Assembly (NCBI RefSeq): GCF_030253575.1
Contig: NC_080568.1
Coordinates: forward strand, 30,717,001 to 30,781,000
DNA: 64,000 bases
Direction: 5' to 3'
Origin: Rhododendron vialii
Taxonomy: Eukaryota > Streptophyta > Magnoliopsida > Ericales > Ericaceae
Shown here: positions 1 through 10,972 of the stretch, piece after piece
Layout of the letters: the number at the start of each line of letters is the position of its first letter
Position numbering within the stretch: the first letter of the stretch is position 1
Program-made: the position numbers and the translations under genes
Notes under the pieces: generated by a model
Databases searched by the model: none
Told to the model about the DNA's origin: nothing
The model's input: the letters and a program-made list of their open reading frames with translations, nothing else

Positions 1-1084
1 TATGAGCCAAAAAAAAAAATTATTAACTCAAAGAGATAATAGGAATTTGGATACAACGTCCTGACCATTCAAAACCCTCTTTTCCAAATCACATGGAGGA
101 ACTAATTTAGGCCCAACACGCTGAGCCTAAATTATAAAGAAAACCCCTAAAACACCCCTAAAGTTGGTAAGGAACCAACCCAACCCAAAACCCCAGCCCA
201 AAACAACTAGTTCAAACAAACAAAACCTAAAAAAGAAAAACCCTAACCCTAGAAAAACTGCATCAACTGCCAACACACCTTATAACAAATTATCAGACCA
301 GTTTACATGGAACTTTGACTAATTTCGGAACCTTAAAGTTAGTTTTCGATCGAGCAAACATATACTGGTCCCAAGAGTTTTTCGCTAGTGGTGTGAGTCG
401 AACATGCAAGCTCGAGGGTAAGCCCTTTAACTAGCAGGAATTGATCGGACGATCGGGAAAAGTGAAGTATTTTGCCCCATTTTAAAATTTCCATATATTG
501 ACATGAGTGTAAACATTTTGATCAGTTTGTGTTATAGCTTAAAGAGGAACTCCACTCAAAAAAGCAAATTTATTTCACTTTTGTCATGGGATGTTCACTG
601 ATGAAACTGAAGTGGGGGTTTCTTTTTTCCTTTTTTTTGAAAAGTTACCTTTTTCATTTCATAAGTAATTGAACTGATGGAAGGCATAATTTTCTGTTTT
701 AGGGGTATGTTTTAACTTATTCTTAAGAAGGTATCAAGGCCGGTACTGAATCAAGCAAGCAAAACAATGGTAGTAAAAGTTTTGAAAAGAACCGACTTCT
801 TGCAGGGAAAGGTTTAGCCGTTTAGTTGGTTTCGAGTCTAGACCTAGTAGTCTTTGGACTAAATCCTCGATACCTTTGAAAGGTTAATATTTACATATAC
901 CTCAGTCTTCGCCATACTTACAATCCTACTAGTTCCACCGGTTCTTCCAAACACGCGTGAGCGGGCCCACCTCTCTTTTTCATCAGGAAAGTGGAATATT
1001 TTTATTTTTTTTTCATCAGGAAAGTGGAATATTAATCATCTCCAACTGTTCAAGAGTTTCAAATTTGATAATTTCTTCTAGGCT
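1..1084. other. Non-coding flank, nothing recognised
   Basis: AT-rich sequence with short homopolymers. Only short open frames occur and none shows a recognisable domain. A telomere-like AACCCTAACCCTAG stretch near 239 is too short to mean anything. I see no gene or complete transposon in this part. Confidence 0.5.
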
Positions 1085-1477
1085 TATCTACTTATTTGAT
1101 ACCTACAAAATATGCTCGGTTTCAATTTCTTCCTCTTAAAATTTTTAATTTCAATTTATGACGCTTTTCAATGTAATCATTTCCGTCAATAAGTAGACGG
1201 AAATTGCTTAGGGAGGCTGATGTGGAGGTCAATCTCTCTCCCTCTCCAACTCTCCATCACACCTAATCTCTCTCTCACCGCTCTCCATCTGCTAACGTAG
1301 CATCCTCACGTACATCTTAGGCCGATGCCAACTCCGGCCAAAACCATTGTCTCTGTCACGTAATCTTTTTCTCTCTCCCTCCCTTCTCCATCTCACGCAA
1401 TCTTTCTCTTCCTCTTCCTCTCAAGTCTCACCGCTATTCAGCTTGACGCTTACCCAGATGGAAAAATTACAATCTAC

Positions 1478-2480
1478 TAGGGATGGCAAATTGAACCCAG
1501 ATCCATCAACTAAAAAATAGACCCAACCCAACCCATTTATTAGTTGGGTAAGAATGGGTCCAAACCCAACTAACCCATTATTAGTTGGGTCTTAATTGGG
1601 CCTTAATTGGATCAACTTAAATGACCCAATAGGCATGAAAGTAACTCATGAAAAATTCTCCTTTACCCTCCAGAAGTCCCTCTCTTCCTTTCCTCTGCTT
1701 CTCTCTCTCTCTACAACTAGACCTAAAAACACCATGTCCATTCACCCCCCCTCTCTCTCTCTCCTCTCTCCTAACTCTCTTCCTCACCATCTCTACCCTC
1801 CCACACCCATCAACCCCTTCCACCCAATCCTTCCTCTACGGCGGCTGCTCCCAGCAAAAATACTGCCAAGGCACGACCTACGAGTCCAACGTCAACTCGC
1901 TCCTCACCTCCCTAGTCAACTCAGCCTCCTCCTCCAACTTCAACGAGTTCAAGATCTCCGTCCCCGGCTCCACCCAGGCCAACATCGTCTACGACCTCTA
2001 CCAGTGCCACCGCCACCACCTCCGCGCCACCACCACCGCAACCATCACCCCCTACCATGCCACCACCGCCATGCCGCCGCCGCCACCACGCTACCCTCAC
2101 CTAAAAAATTTGACAAAAAACTAACAAATGCGAAAAATATTTGAATAACAACAAAAAAATAAGCCACTTGGATACGTTGCGATTCGGTAATTAAGAGTGA
2201 CCAATATGGTAATTAAGTGTATAGGGGTAATTTGGTCATTTTTGTAGTACAGGGATAGTACGGTAATTTTAGTGTACATATGTATTTTTGTCATTTTAGT
2301 ATATAGTATGTAATTGGGTTAATGGGCGGGTTGGGTTTGCTTATAAATAAATGGGTTGGGTATGGGTATGGGTAATTAGACTCATAATTAATGGGTCTAA
2401 ATGGCTTAATGACCCATTAAAGATCCAACTCACTTACAATTTACCTATTTTGGCCTAAATCCGCCCATTTGACACCCCTA
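1478..2480. mobile_element. Non-autonomous hAT transposon (Pack-hAT type)
   Basis: The left end starts TAGGGATGGCAAATTG and the right end, read inward on the other strand, starts TAGGGGTGTCAAATGG. The element is flanked by a perfect 8-bp target duplication CAATCTAC (1470-1477 and 2481-2488), the hAT signature. The subterminal regions are packed with TGGGTT/AACCCA repeats, as is common in hAT elements. There is no transposase; the interior instead holds a fragment of a DUF26 gene. At 1003 bp it needs a transposase supplied in trans. Confidence 0.88.
1738..2010 (+). pseudogene. Captured fragment of a plasmodesmata-located (DUF26) protein gene
   Basis: The + frame reads a hydrophobic, signal-peptide-like stretch, then FLYGGCSQQKY, YESNVNSLLTSLVNSAS, and PGSTQANIVYDLYQC. 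This is the beginning of a Gnk2/DUF26 domain of the type found in plasmodesmata-located proteins and cysteine-rich repeat secretory proteins. The fragment stops before the conserved C-x8-C-x2-C cysteine motif and lacks the second DUF26 domain and the membrane segment, so it cannot make a normal protein. Local GC content is much higher than in the surroundings. It lies wholly inside the hAT element, which implies capture by the transposon. A full-length parent gene should exist elsewhere in the genome. Confidence 0.75.
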
Positions 2481-3140
2481 CAATCTACTAAGTTAATTCT
2501 CAAGTCTTTCACAAACCCAGTGTAATAATATGTACGAATGCAAGAAACAAATGCCAAAACCATTAGAATTTGAGCTATTGTCTGCAATCTGGGAACCAGG
2601 TGGGAAAAAGTTAAAAAGCTTAAATGTACAAGTTCGTTGTCAATTTTGTCAAAACTAAAATAGAACAATTGAGTAGAGTCCGGATTTGAGCTATTATCTG
2701 CAAAATGGGTTAAATTAGGGATATACTATCATGTACCCAGATGGGGGAAACGAGAAAACTGAAAGCAAAGTCAATGTTCAAGGGTTTTCATGCAACCCTG
2801 TCCACAAATCGAGCTTGTGATGTTTGTAGTGAACGAATTTGGGGAGTTAGATGTTGTTAACTGTAAAGTGGATTTCGGGGAAACGATTTTGCCGATTTGA
2901 GGTTTGGGACCAAAAGGATTTGGAGATTTTAGGATTTAGGGCTTTTGGCCGGGGGTGGGGAAGAAGTATAAAAGCTAGTCCTACAATCCACATCACCAAG
3001 CTGGTTGCCACTTGGGCATTTTCCGTCCAAGTTTCTAACGGAATTGAAATCTGTTAGAAAGTGGAAGGGTAAAATTTTAGGAGGACGAAATTGAAACCGA
3101 GCATATTTTATATGGACCAAAAAAGTAGATAAGTCTTTTT

Positions 3141-3636
3141 TCTACGGTTCTACTTTTTGTTCTAACTATAACCAAGGATGAAGACGGGGGTCTAGTGCAG
3201 TGACCGTCACGACAAGAATTTTAAAAACTACAATTATCATATGTAAAAAAAATTATCCCTAACTCATGGATCCGCCACCGCAAGATTTTTTTCATTATTT
3301 TTTGCTATATACTAGTTCTTAATTCTCTATTTTTTTTTCAAGAAAGGAAACCGAAAAAACTATTCCAAAATTAAATTTAATAGGTTAAAGTGAAATAATA
3401 TAAAGGATGAGGGAAAAAACTCCACACTTTGTTTTTTTTACTCTATATGAATATGACAAGACAAAAAAGAAAGAAAACAAAACTTAAAACAATTTAACCT
3501 AAAGGTGTACACTATTCACGACTCCAATGCCAGCAGTAGTAGTCGTGTGATGTACTGGTATTGAGGAATGGCTTACCGCTCGTCGAGACTTCCGAAAAAT
3601 TAAAAAATTATTTTAAATTCCACAACAAATAATACA
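3141..3636. other. Intergenic, upstream of array copy 1
   Basis: AT-rich, with no coding signal. The last 100 bases lead into the TATA motif of copy 1. Nothing else is recognised. Confidence 0.4.
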
Positions 3637-3645
3637 TATAAATAG
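3637..3645 (+). promoter_or_regulatory. Putative TATA box of array copy 1
   Basis: TATAAATAG lies 75 bases before the ATG of exon N. The same motif and following sequence (ACCACCCCTAACCCTA, then GCAGACTT) recur before copies 2 and 3, so the core promoter was duplicated with the unit. Confidence 0.5.
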
Positions 3646-3711
3646 TTCAAAACCACCCCTAACCCTAACTGCAGACTTGTGTTTGAGAACCCAGCAAGGA
3701 CCTACCGAACA

Positions 3712-3893
3712 ATGGCTCTGCGCCTACTCGGGAGGAAGCTGATGATAGTGAAGCCACAAAAACTAGGGTTCGGTTTCAGAAACATCTCTCACACAGCCGT
3801 CCATGACAATCCACCTTTGGACCCACATGCTCGCATCCGTCGAAGCGTTAATATGGTCTACGTCCTGCCAAACCAATATGAGGATGACGTTCT

Positions 3894-3929
<36 letters not shown>

Positions 3930-6128
3930 GCTAGATGGAATTTCTTTTACTGACGCAAGGGTGGGTAGAATGGAGGCATTTAAAGCAACTGGTAAATTGC
4001 TTTGCCTCATAATGTTATTCTTATTCCACTGCAGGGAGAGAACCGCCGGTTGAATGAAGAGAACCACCGATTGAAGGAAGAGAACAGCCAGTTGATAGAG
4101 AACTGCCGGTTGAAGGAAGAGAACCGCCGGTTGATAGAGAGGCGAGTTGAGTTTATTGCTTTTGATACCTAGCCCTTTTTTTTTCCATTCTCACACTTGG
4201 TTTGTTTTCCTATAGGCTGAAAACAGTGGAAGAAGAGATTATAGGTGATTTGCAGCATGATACAAACAAGGTAATTAGTGCTCTATATAAAAAAAAATGC
4301 TAAAATGAAGCCCTTTCCGGTCATTTTTTTCGCAAGTACTCTTAAAATCACGTTCTGCACACAGCACACATTGAGCGGCTCGGATCATCGAAATTCAATC
4401 GGGAAGGAGAGTCCCGCATTTTAAATTAAAATGCGGGATCCCTCACCAGAACCTGACTGTATATATATATATTTGGTATGCTATATATATTTCTTTCTTT
4501 CTTTTTCTAATCAGAAGTGTTATAAAAGTTTCCTTTTTTCCCAAAACTCCTTGTAAAATAAGTAATTTCGTGATTAATTTATAATGTCTTATGAGTCAGA
4601 GTTATCGTAACTTGTGCAGCACAATAGGATATTATCACGTCTGTTGTCGACTGTAATCTATGCATACCCACTTTCGTGGATCTATGTCCCTATCTCCTAC
4701 AATTAAGATTTAGAGAGCTCTGAGGCTTAGATATGCACTTCCACACCTTGTACTCGTCCTCTCACATATTTGAGACCGGCCCACCAGAAAAAGAATTTGA
4801 AATCATTTATATCCGTCCGCATCTCCATCAAGAGAGGCTCTTTCACACACCCACATCCAGACATATACGATAGGGAACTGTTGTCTTTCGTCAAATTCAC
4901 AACTATATTGATTATTAATGGTGTGAATCGGTGTTCCGTTGTCTATCCAATAGAATTGAATTGGTATGCTAATGACTCACGGCACCTATTCACCTCTCTA
5001 TTCTAAATTGTTGCTTGTGATTTCATCAGCTCAAGGAGTCGTCACGAAAGAAATGAATTTAATGGACATTAGTAAGAAGGAAAATTTGAAGGTTGTTTTC
5101 TTTGCTTATTAATTTCTTGCTAATATGCTTCATCTTTCTGTAATTATGGTTCTCTGATAAGCGGAGGACATATGAAATTATTTTCTTTTTCCTTTGTAGG
5201 ATGATGCATCAAATACTATCAATGAGTCGTTTGAAAAGGTGACGCGATTGGAAGAAAATATTTTCGGTGATTTGCATCGTGATAAACAGAATGAAAGAGA
5301 TGGGTGGAAGCCAGTTGAAACCAAGGTATGTGCTATATTTCTTTCTTCTTTCTCGAATCGATAGTGTTGTACTTAAACGGATATTGTTCGCTTGTGTTTA
5401 GTAATAACTATGGTATTTTTTATTTTTTTTTTCTGTTCGTTTTAGGTTTTTTTTTGGTATTTTTAACTTGAGGTTATGTGTTCCAATATAATGTTGGCAA
5501 TGCGTGGCTATCTTTAGGAGATGATTAGGGCTTTCTGTTTCCTTTTCTTTTCTTTTGTTTCGAAATGTGGTTGTAGGTGTGCAATAGTAATGGTATTAGA
5601 TGTACGGTCTATCTAACCATCGTACCTAATAATATATAACCACACAAAAAAAAAAAAGTCACATTTGATAGTGAAGAGCATTGTTTACAATTGAATCAGT
5701 GTTCTATTTTATATACAATAGAATTTAATTGGTACACTGCCGAGTCATGGGACCTGTTCGTTCTCTCCTCTATCCTAAAATGTTGCTTGTGGTTTCATCA
5801 GCTCGACGAGGCATTACAAAAGATGGAGGAAATGAACAAGGAACAGCATCATTTAAGATGCACTGCGGAGGAAAATCTTATAGCCAAGTTGGAGGTTGTT
5901 TTCTCTGCTTATTTCTTGTTAATCCGCTTCGTCTTTCAATAATTAGCATTTTCTGATAAATAAACGACACATGTAAAGATTTTTCCTTCTCTTTTGTAGA
6001 TTGCATCGAAGACGATGAACGAGTTGAATCAAAGGGAACTGAGGGTGGAGATGCAGAGGAACCATGATCTCTACTGCCGTGACGGCTGTTCCTCTGTTGC
6101 GTATACAAAAGGACAGGCATTTTCTTAA
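3712..6128 (+). CDS. Array copy 1: chimeric MORC-tail coiled-coil gene
   Basis: Exon N (from 3712) encodes MALRLLGRKLM and a basic stretch free of acidic residues, then ends in a Ser-Leu run from a CT repeat. The downstream exons match MORC tail exons. A is 4035-4141, with five NxxL heptad units where MORC has one. B is 4216-4270. D/B hybrid is 5200-5325. C is 5802-5894. The terminal D-like exon is 6000-6128 and ends TAA. A through terminal totals 510 nt in one open frame. A relic C exon at 5030-5091 holds an in-frame TGA and must be skipped. Intron A-B has a GC donor, as in the MORC gene. The exon N donor is unclear: the GTC used in copies 2-4 is CTC here. No ATPase motif is present. The product would be a basic start plus coiled coil; expression is unproven. 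Confidence 0.5.
3897..3925 (+). repeat. CT microsatellite at the exon N junction
   Basis: A (CT)n tract follows exon N directly. Equivalent tracts sit at the same place in copy 2 (10937-10968), copy 3 (19227-19277 and 20104-20174) and copy 4 (28011-28044). It marks the boundary between the foreign 5' exon and MORC-derived intron sequence. Its length sets the reading frame if it is translated. Confidence 0.85.
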
Positions 6129-6265
6129 TGGTTTATTTGGATTGGTGTTTGAATTTTTTTTTTGAAAAATAGTAGGGGTAATAAGTGGAGAGAGATAGAG
6201 AGAGAAATGTTGAAAGTAGGGGAAATTTTTTAAAAAATTCTTTTTAAATTGTAAAGAGAACAAAT
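6129..6265. mobile_element. Small MITE-like insertion after copy 1
   Basis: Copies 3' and 4 read TAATGGTTTATGAATCTC across this point. Copy 1 has about 135 extra bases (TTTGGATTGGTGTTTGAA onward) between the two halves. A related sequence lies at 41105-41215 and 43956-44000, where a long LTR splits it. The termini are not well defined. Confidence 0.45.
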
Positions 6266-6528
6266 GAATCTTTCATCGATGGACATTTTTTTTTATCTTT
6301 TCCTCAAACGTCTTTTCATTCAGGGTTTTCTTTTCTATTTTTTTGCTTCTAAATTTACAGCAGTTTATTTGTTAGGATTTGGATTTGTTTTAAATTAATT
6401 TCGGGATTGAATGCTTGACGCAGCATGGTTTGCTAAATGTCCGTTTCCAAGGAAAATTCTACACGTAGATTTTTCAGGATCTTAGCTTTCAAGAAACAAT
6501 AGTGAGTACTGTATGTACAAAAATGTTA

Positions 6529-6742
6529 CGCCCTCCGTCCCTAAATAAGTGTCCGACGCGCAAACTTAGGCCTTCAAAAAGATGCATTTGTTTCATTAAA
6601 AAAATCAAATTTTTTTCACAAATCAATAGATAGCAATGAGTTTTATTAGATTGTGAAAAAAATTAAATTTTTTAATGAAAAACATACGTATTTTGTAAGG
6701 CCTAGTTTTTCGCGCCGGACACTTATTTAGGGACGGAGAGAG
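6529..6742. mobile_element. Stowaway-type MITE
   Basis: The ends are CGCCCTCCGTCCCTAAATAA and its near-perfect inverted counterpart ending TTATTTAGGGACGGAGAGAG. The element is flanked by TA on both sides (6527-6528 and 6743-6744). The CTCCGTCCC terminus, TA target site and 214-bp length are typical of Stowaway (Tc1/mariner-derived) MITEs. Confidence 0.85.
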
Positions 6743-7445
6743 TACGATTTTATTTATTTTTATTTTTTTGCGGGGGGGTTATAGGGATTCTCAAAAGTTT
6801 AAAAAAAAAAATGGATTTTAGCTGCCAATTGATGACGCTCAACCATTCTGCTATCGGCTATTCGGCTTCTGCTCTTATGATTTTAATCTCACCGGACAGT
6901 CTACATCGAAGCCCTTCTACTCTAATTATTGGATACGTTTATATGGTAGATCTCGTCGAGACACTATACTATGTAAAAAATTCTGTTAACTAATTTACTA
7001 TCATAACACATTTGATTTACCAAAATGGATCACATGGGTTTTTTGATTTTCTTATTTTTTTTGCCAAAACAAATTTGTTCCCATCTTGTGTCCGAAGAGC
7101 ATCAGAATGTGGGAGTCCTTGTGGTGGCATGGGTATTCTATCTCTTCTTGATAGCTTCTTGAATGTGGAGACTGGAGACGTGTTTTGTGAGATGGAGTGA
7201 GAACTATTGTGTATAACTCGATGTTAACTAGCTTTTTGAGCCACGCTGTTAATTAGGTAAATAGTTAACAGGTCAGCTAGCGCGAGTCGGTACATTTGAT
7301 TTCGACGAACCGAATTCCAATAGTTCAATATTCAGAAGTAATTTCATTTAAATGTCTGAACTAATTTTGAAATCGTAGCAAAAAAAATATTGATGTAAAA
7401 AATTTATTAGAGTCGCGTCTTCCTTTTTGTATGAATTGAGCAGGG
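6743..7445. other. Intergenic; right part is a segmental duplicate
   Basis: No gene recognised. Bases from about 7200 to 7445 (GTATAACTCGATGTTAACTA onward, to GAGCAGGGAATCT) are repeated at about 14414-14660 after copy 2. Copies 1 and 2 were therefore duplicated with their 3' flanks. Confidence 0.55.
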
Positions 7446-7454
7446 AATCTAATA

Positions 7455-8420
7455 GGGGGAAAAACCAAAATGGTCCCTGTAGTTTAGCTTTTGTATCAAC
7501 ATGGTCCCTGCAGTTTGAATTGATTCGATTTACACTCTGTAGTTTTCATTTTGTTCTAACTTTGTCCAATTACCAACTGCTGTTAGCCGCCGTTACCCCC
7601 AGACACAAATGGGGTTCCTTTTCTAGTGAATTACCGAACCCTTTCTTTTCTAACCTCGCAGACCTAAAGCCTTTTCCTAAAAAGCAAAACAGAGTCAATC
7701 TTTTCTAAAAATCGGGTTCTCTGGCCCGTGTTCTTTTTTCTAAAATATTTGAATTATTCTTCCGATATTCAAGAGATGACCAGATACACCTAAACTCTAT
7801 GTCCGGCGGAGACTCTAAATTTTTTTCTAAACCCCTTTTGGAGCCCGAACCACAACAAGATCAGATTCTCCTTTACCTGGATATATGTAGGCAGTTTGAT
7901 AAAAGCTCCGTCCCTTTTTAAAATAAAATCCACTTCATTTTCTAAAAATCAAACATTTTTCAAAAATATCCAAACCCCTTTTATAGAACACAAAACTCAT
8001 CATTTTTCCTTTCTTTTCAATAATCACGTCGCAATTCATAATAATCGGATCATTTATCCAGGCCCTAATCCCTCTCGTTCCTTCCCCCAGAAGGCGAACG
8101 AGACACGTTTCGGTCGAAGGTAAAATCCCGGGCGTGACAAATGGAGAATGGAAGCTATGAAAAAAAATAGAGAATGGAACAATGAGGTTATGTGTTTTGT
8201 TTCAAAGGTATATTAGGGTAAGAGGAGAATGGCAGATTACGGTTTTAACCCTAGAAAAGGGGCCCATTCCTAGCTGGGGTTAACGGAATCTAACGGCAAT
8301 TAGTAATTGGACCAAGTTAGAACAAAATGAAAACTACAGAGTGTAAATCGAGTCAATTTAAATTGCAGGGACCAAGTTGGCACAAAGACTAAACTACAAG
8401 AATCATTCCATTTTTTTTCC
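7455..8420. mobile_element. Mutator-like (MULE) element with long inverted ends
   Basis: Inverted arms of about 140 bp (7459-7600 and 8268-8418) carry the core ATGGTCCCTG and the stretch TTTACACTCTGTAGTTTTCA. The 9-bp flanks AATCTAATA (7446-7454) and AATCGAATA (8421-8429) match at 8 of 9 bases, as expected for a MULE target duplication. There is no transposase. The interior has several weak open frames and a stretch near 8090-8140 that resembles retroelement sequence. It sits inside the duplicated flank; the copy 2 flank at 14660 lacks it. Confidence 0.8.
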
Positions 8421-9196
8421 AATCGAATATTATTACCTAATAATAAATGAGCAAGGCAATTCTACCAAGATAAGCAATACTTGTATCCAAACGGCGTCTG
8501 AAATCATGGGATTTGGATGGACAGCAATAACAGCATGTAGAACCCACGTCGAATAAGGAGTTAGTGGGAGCACGAGTGCGAACACGTCATTTGAAGATAT
8601 CTATCTATCTTCTATCTTCTATATGCTATAGAAATGCGTGAGTCTCACAAGTCTTCAAACCATTATTCCCAATTTCCTGGATTTTTCACTTTTTTTGTTT
8701 ATAAAAAGAAAAAAAGAAATGTGGGGAAGTGGGAGATATAGAAAGAGGGAGGGAGAGAGGGAAACGTCGGAGAGGGAGGGAGAGAGAAAAAATATTATTC
8801 TATACCATTGGGCACTGTCACATGATACTCCTAATTCATTTTTCATCACACGTCTTTCAGTGTATATAAAATGAGACCAATACTAGTATACATCGAACAC
8901 GAGACCGGATAAAATATTAAACCATCTTTTTTATTAATTAGCGTTTTTGCCCGTTCGATAAACGAGACTGAAAATAAACCAATGAAAATGCTAGTTTCAA
9001 ACTATTAAAATACTATGTGAGAGCGAGAATTGAGAGCAAAAATATTAGCGGAAGCGACAGGTCCTATAGAATTAATTATGTTAGCTTGAATACAACCCAA
9101 TGAAGCCCAATGGGCCAAATCAAGTCCATATTTGTTTTAGGATTCAGGATTTTGAATTTTCTCACAGCGCACGGTCTCCAATAAATTGGGAATGAG
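8421..9196. other. Intergenic, nothing recognised
   Basis: AT-rich sequence with a purine-rich patch at 8700-8790 (GAGAGGGAGGGAGAGAG). No coding or mobile-element signature can be supported. Confidence 0.4.
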
Positions 9197-9752
9197 GTGC
9201 GAGAATACGCGACTGATCTCCAACGAGCTGCAGCCTTGTTCAACCCACAACTTGTCCAGATGATTACTACCCTCAACAACAAAATAGGCAGCCATGCATG
9301 TCTTCGTTGCTGCCAATACACAGCAAATGCAAACATGGATTTCATCGCTAATCCTCGAGCATATGGTACGCATCCGCTTCTTCTTCTACCTCCAAAATCC
9401 AAGTCTATTCAGACCTAGAAAGAACAATATCAATACCATTTTACAATAACATATCTCTGGCTTTTACCCTTAATTGATTGTTTGGCAGGATTTGTTACGT
9501 CAAAAATAACATGTTGTGGGCAAGGACCATATGTATAATGGGCTAGGACCATGCACACCGGCATCCAACTTGTGCCCTAACAGAGAGCAGTACGCGTTTT
9601 GGGATGCATTCCATCCGTCGGAGAAGGCAGACAAGATCATCGCACAACACATCGTGTCGGGCTCGAACAAGTACATGCACCGCATGAATCTCAGCACAAT
9701 CATGCCATTGGATTCTATGCATGGCATGATGAATAATGTGATTGATCTCTAG
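9197..9752 (+). pseudogene. GDSL esterase/lipase, C-terminal remnant
   Basis: Two exon-like pieces match the C-terminal third of plant GDSL esterase/lipases (At5g33370/LTL1-like). The first, 9197-9364, reads [16 protein letters not shown] to NPRAYG. The second, from 9489 after an AG acceptor, reads [15 protein letters not shown], then [31 protein letters not shown] as separate frame segments. The block V catalytic Asp and His (DAFH) are still present. Four extra bases (GTAT) near 9530 shift the frame at GPY. The N-terminal GDS block with the nucleophilic serine is absent. It is a truncated, frameshifted pseudogene within the flank of copy 1. Confidence 0.8.
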
Positions 9753-10303
9753 CTACAAAAGAAAATCTCTCTACCTCTTTGTTGCCCAATATCTTTGCTG
9801 ATCACTCTCAGTTTGTTCCTCTACTTGTTTTTATTTGTTTCTGTTTATGCTTTCTACAGGGTTATTCCGCTGACTCTAAGCCTATTTCCGACCATAGTTT
9901 TAGAAGCCGAATCATCATTGCCGACTTGTAGCGTTGATAGATGATCAATCTTGAAAAATGCATTTTGGCTTTTTCTTTTGACTATGGAATGCAAGGATAT
10001 TGGCAGGGGTTTTTTTTTTTTTTTTACTTATTTGTTGAGTAAGGAATAGAAAGATGTTGAATGATGAAATTTTTTTGATTATAACTCGGCTCCTCGGGAA
10101 TCTTAATCATAGCTCCACCACTGCACTCATCTCTCTCAGCATGATTTCTAATAAATTTTCTTCCCACCTATTACTCTCATCTCTGTCTACCATTCAGCTA
10201 GAGAAATTATTGGTGGGGTTGGTTTTCTCGGTTAGGAAGGGAATGAAATTTTTTTGGAAAAGGAAATGAAATTCATGACAGCGGAAAAGAGGCCTTTTTT
10301 TGG
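9753..10303. other. Segmental-duplication flank
   Basis: The block 9856-10215 (GTTATTCCGCTGACTCTAAG onward) recurs at about 15265-15600 with roughly 90 percent similarity by eye. It marks the right part of the unit shared by copies 1 and 2. No gene is recognised in it. Confidence 0.6.
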
Positions 10304-10517
10304 GCCCTGCTATTCACAAGGAAGATTTGCAGGGAACTACGTAAGGAAAAACGAGTTTAGACCTATTTCGGCTCCCACAAAAATCTAAAAAAATATCCAT
10401 AAATTTTTGAATATTATTTTATGGACTCCTGTAAAAAATCAGCTCCAACGGACATCGATAAATATTACTTTTGGATTCGTATGGGCAAATTCCCTGCAAA
10501 TCTTCCTTGCGATTGGA
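10304..10517. mobile_element. Foldback MITE
   Basis: CACAAGGAAGATTTGCAGGG at the left is mirrored by CCCTGCAAATCTTCCTTG at the right, about 215 bp apart. The interior is AT-rich and non-coding. The superfamily is not assigned. Confidence 0.55.
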
Positions 10518-10682
10518 ATTTCCGGGAGAAGAACTTACTTACGGAGGGTTCCGTCAATAAGTTTTATGAAGGTGAATTGCTAGTGTCCAAAAGTGTTTTT
10601 GAACGGTCCAAATTTTAAAAAAACTTTTCCGAAAAAGAATTTATCAGAACCATTAATTTTAAATTCCTCAACTAGTAATACA

Positions 10683-10691
10683 TATAAATAG
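10683..10691 (+). promoter_or_regulatory. Putative TATA box of array copy 2
   Basis: TATAAATAG lies 73 bases before the exon N ATG, in the same context as copy 1. Confidence 0.5.
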
Positions 10692-10755
10692 TTAAAAACC
10701 ACCCCTAACCCTAGCTGCAGACTTCTGTTTGAGAGACCTAAGTACCTACCGAACA

Positions 10756-10933
10756 ATGGCTCTGCGCTTACTCGGGAGGAAGCTGATGATAGTGAAGCCA
10801 CAAAAACTAGGGTTTTATTTCAGAAACAGCTATCACACAGCCGTTTTCCATGACAATCCAGTGAATTCACCTTCGGACCTACATGCTCGCATCTTTCCAA
10901 GCGTTCCGGAAGAGTACCACGTCGACGTTCTGG

Positions 10934-10972
<39 letters not shown>

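Larger units (their letters stand above)
1085..3140. mobile_element. Degenerate MULE-like terminal-inverted-repeat element
   Basis: A block at about 1081-1225 is an inverted copy of about 2980-3140. Both arms contain the core AAATATGCTCGGTTTCAATT, followed inward by a TTCCGTC-type motif and a GGTGATGTGGA-like stretch. Arms of roughly 130 bp with many substitutions suit an old Mutator-like non-autonomous element. A younger hAT element is nested inside it (1478-2480). No transposase is seen, and I could not define a clean 9-bp target duplication, so the exact ends are uncertain. Confidence 0.45.

Noticed and set aside
239-254. Interstitial telomere repeat
   Set aside because: Only about two CCCTAA units. 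The same motif also appears in the copy leaders as ACCCCTAACCCTA.
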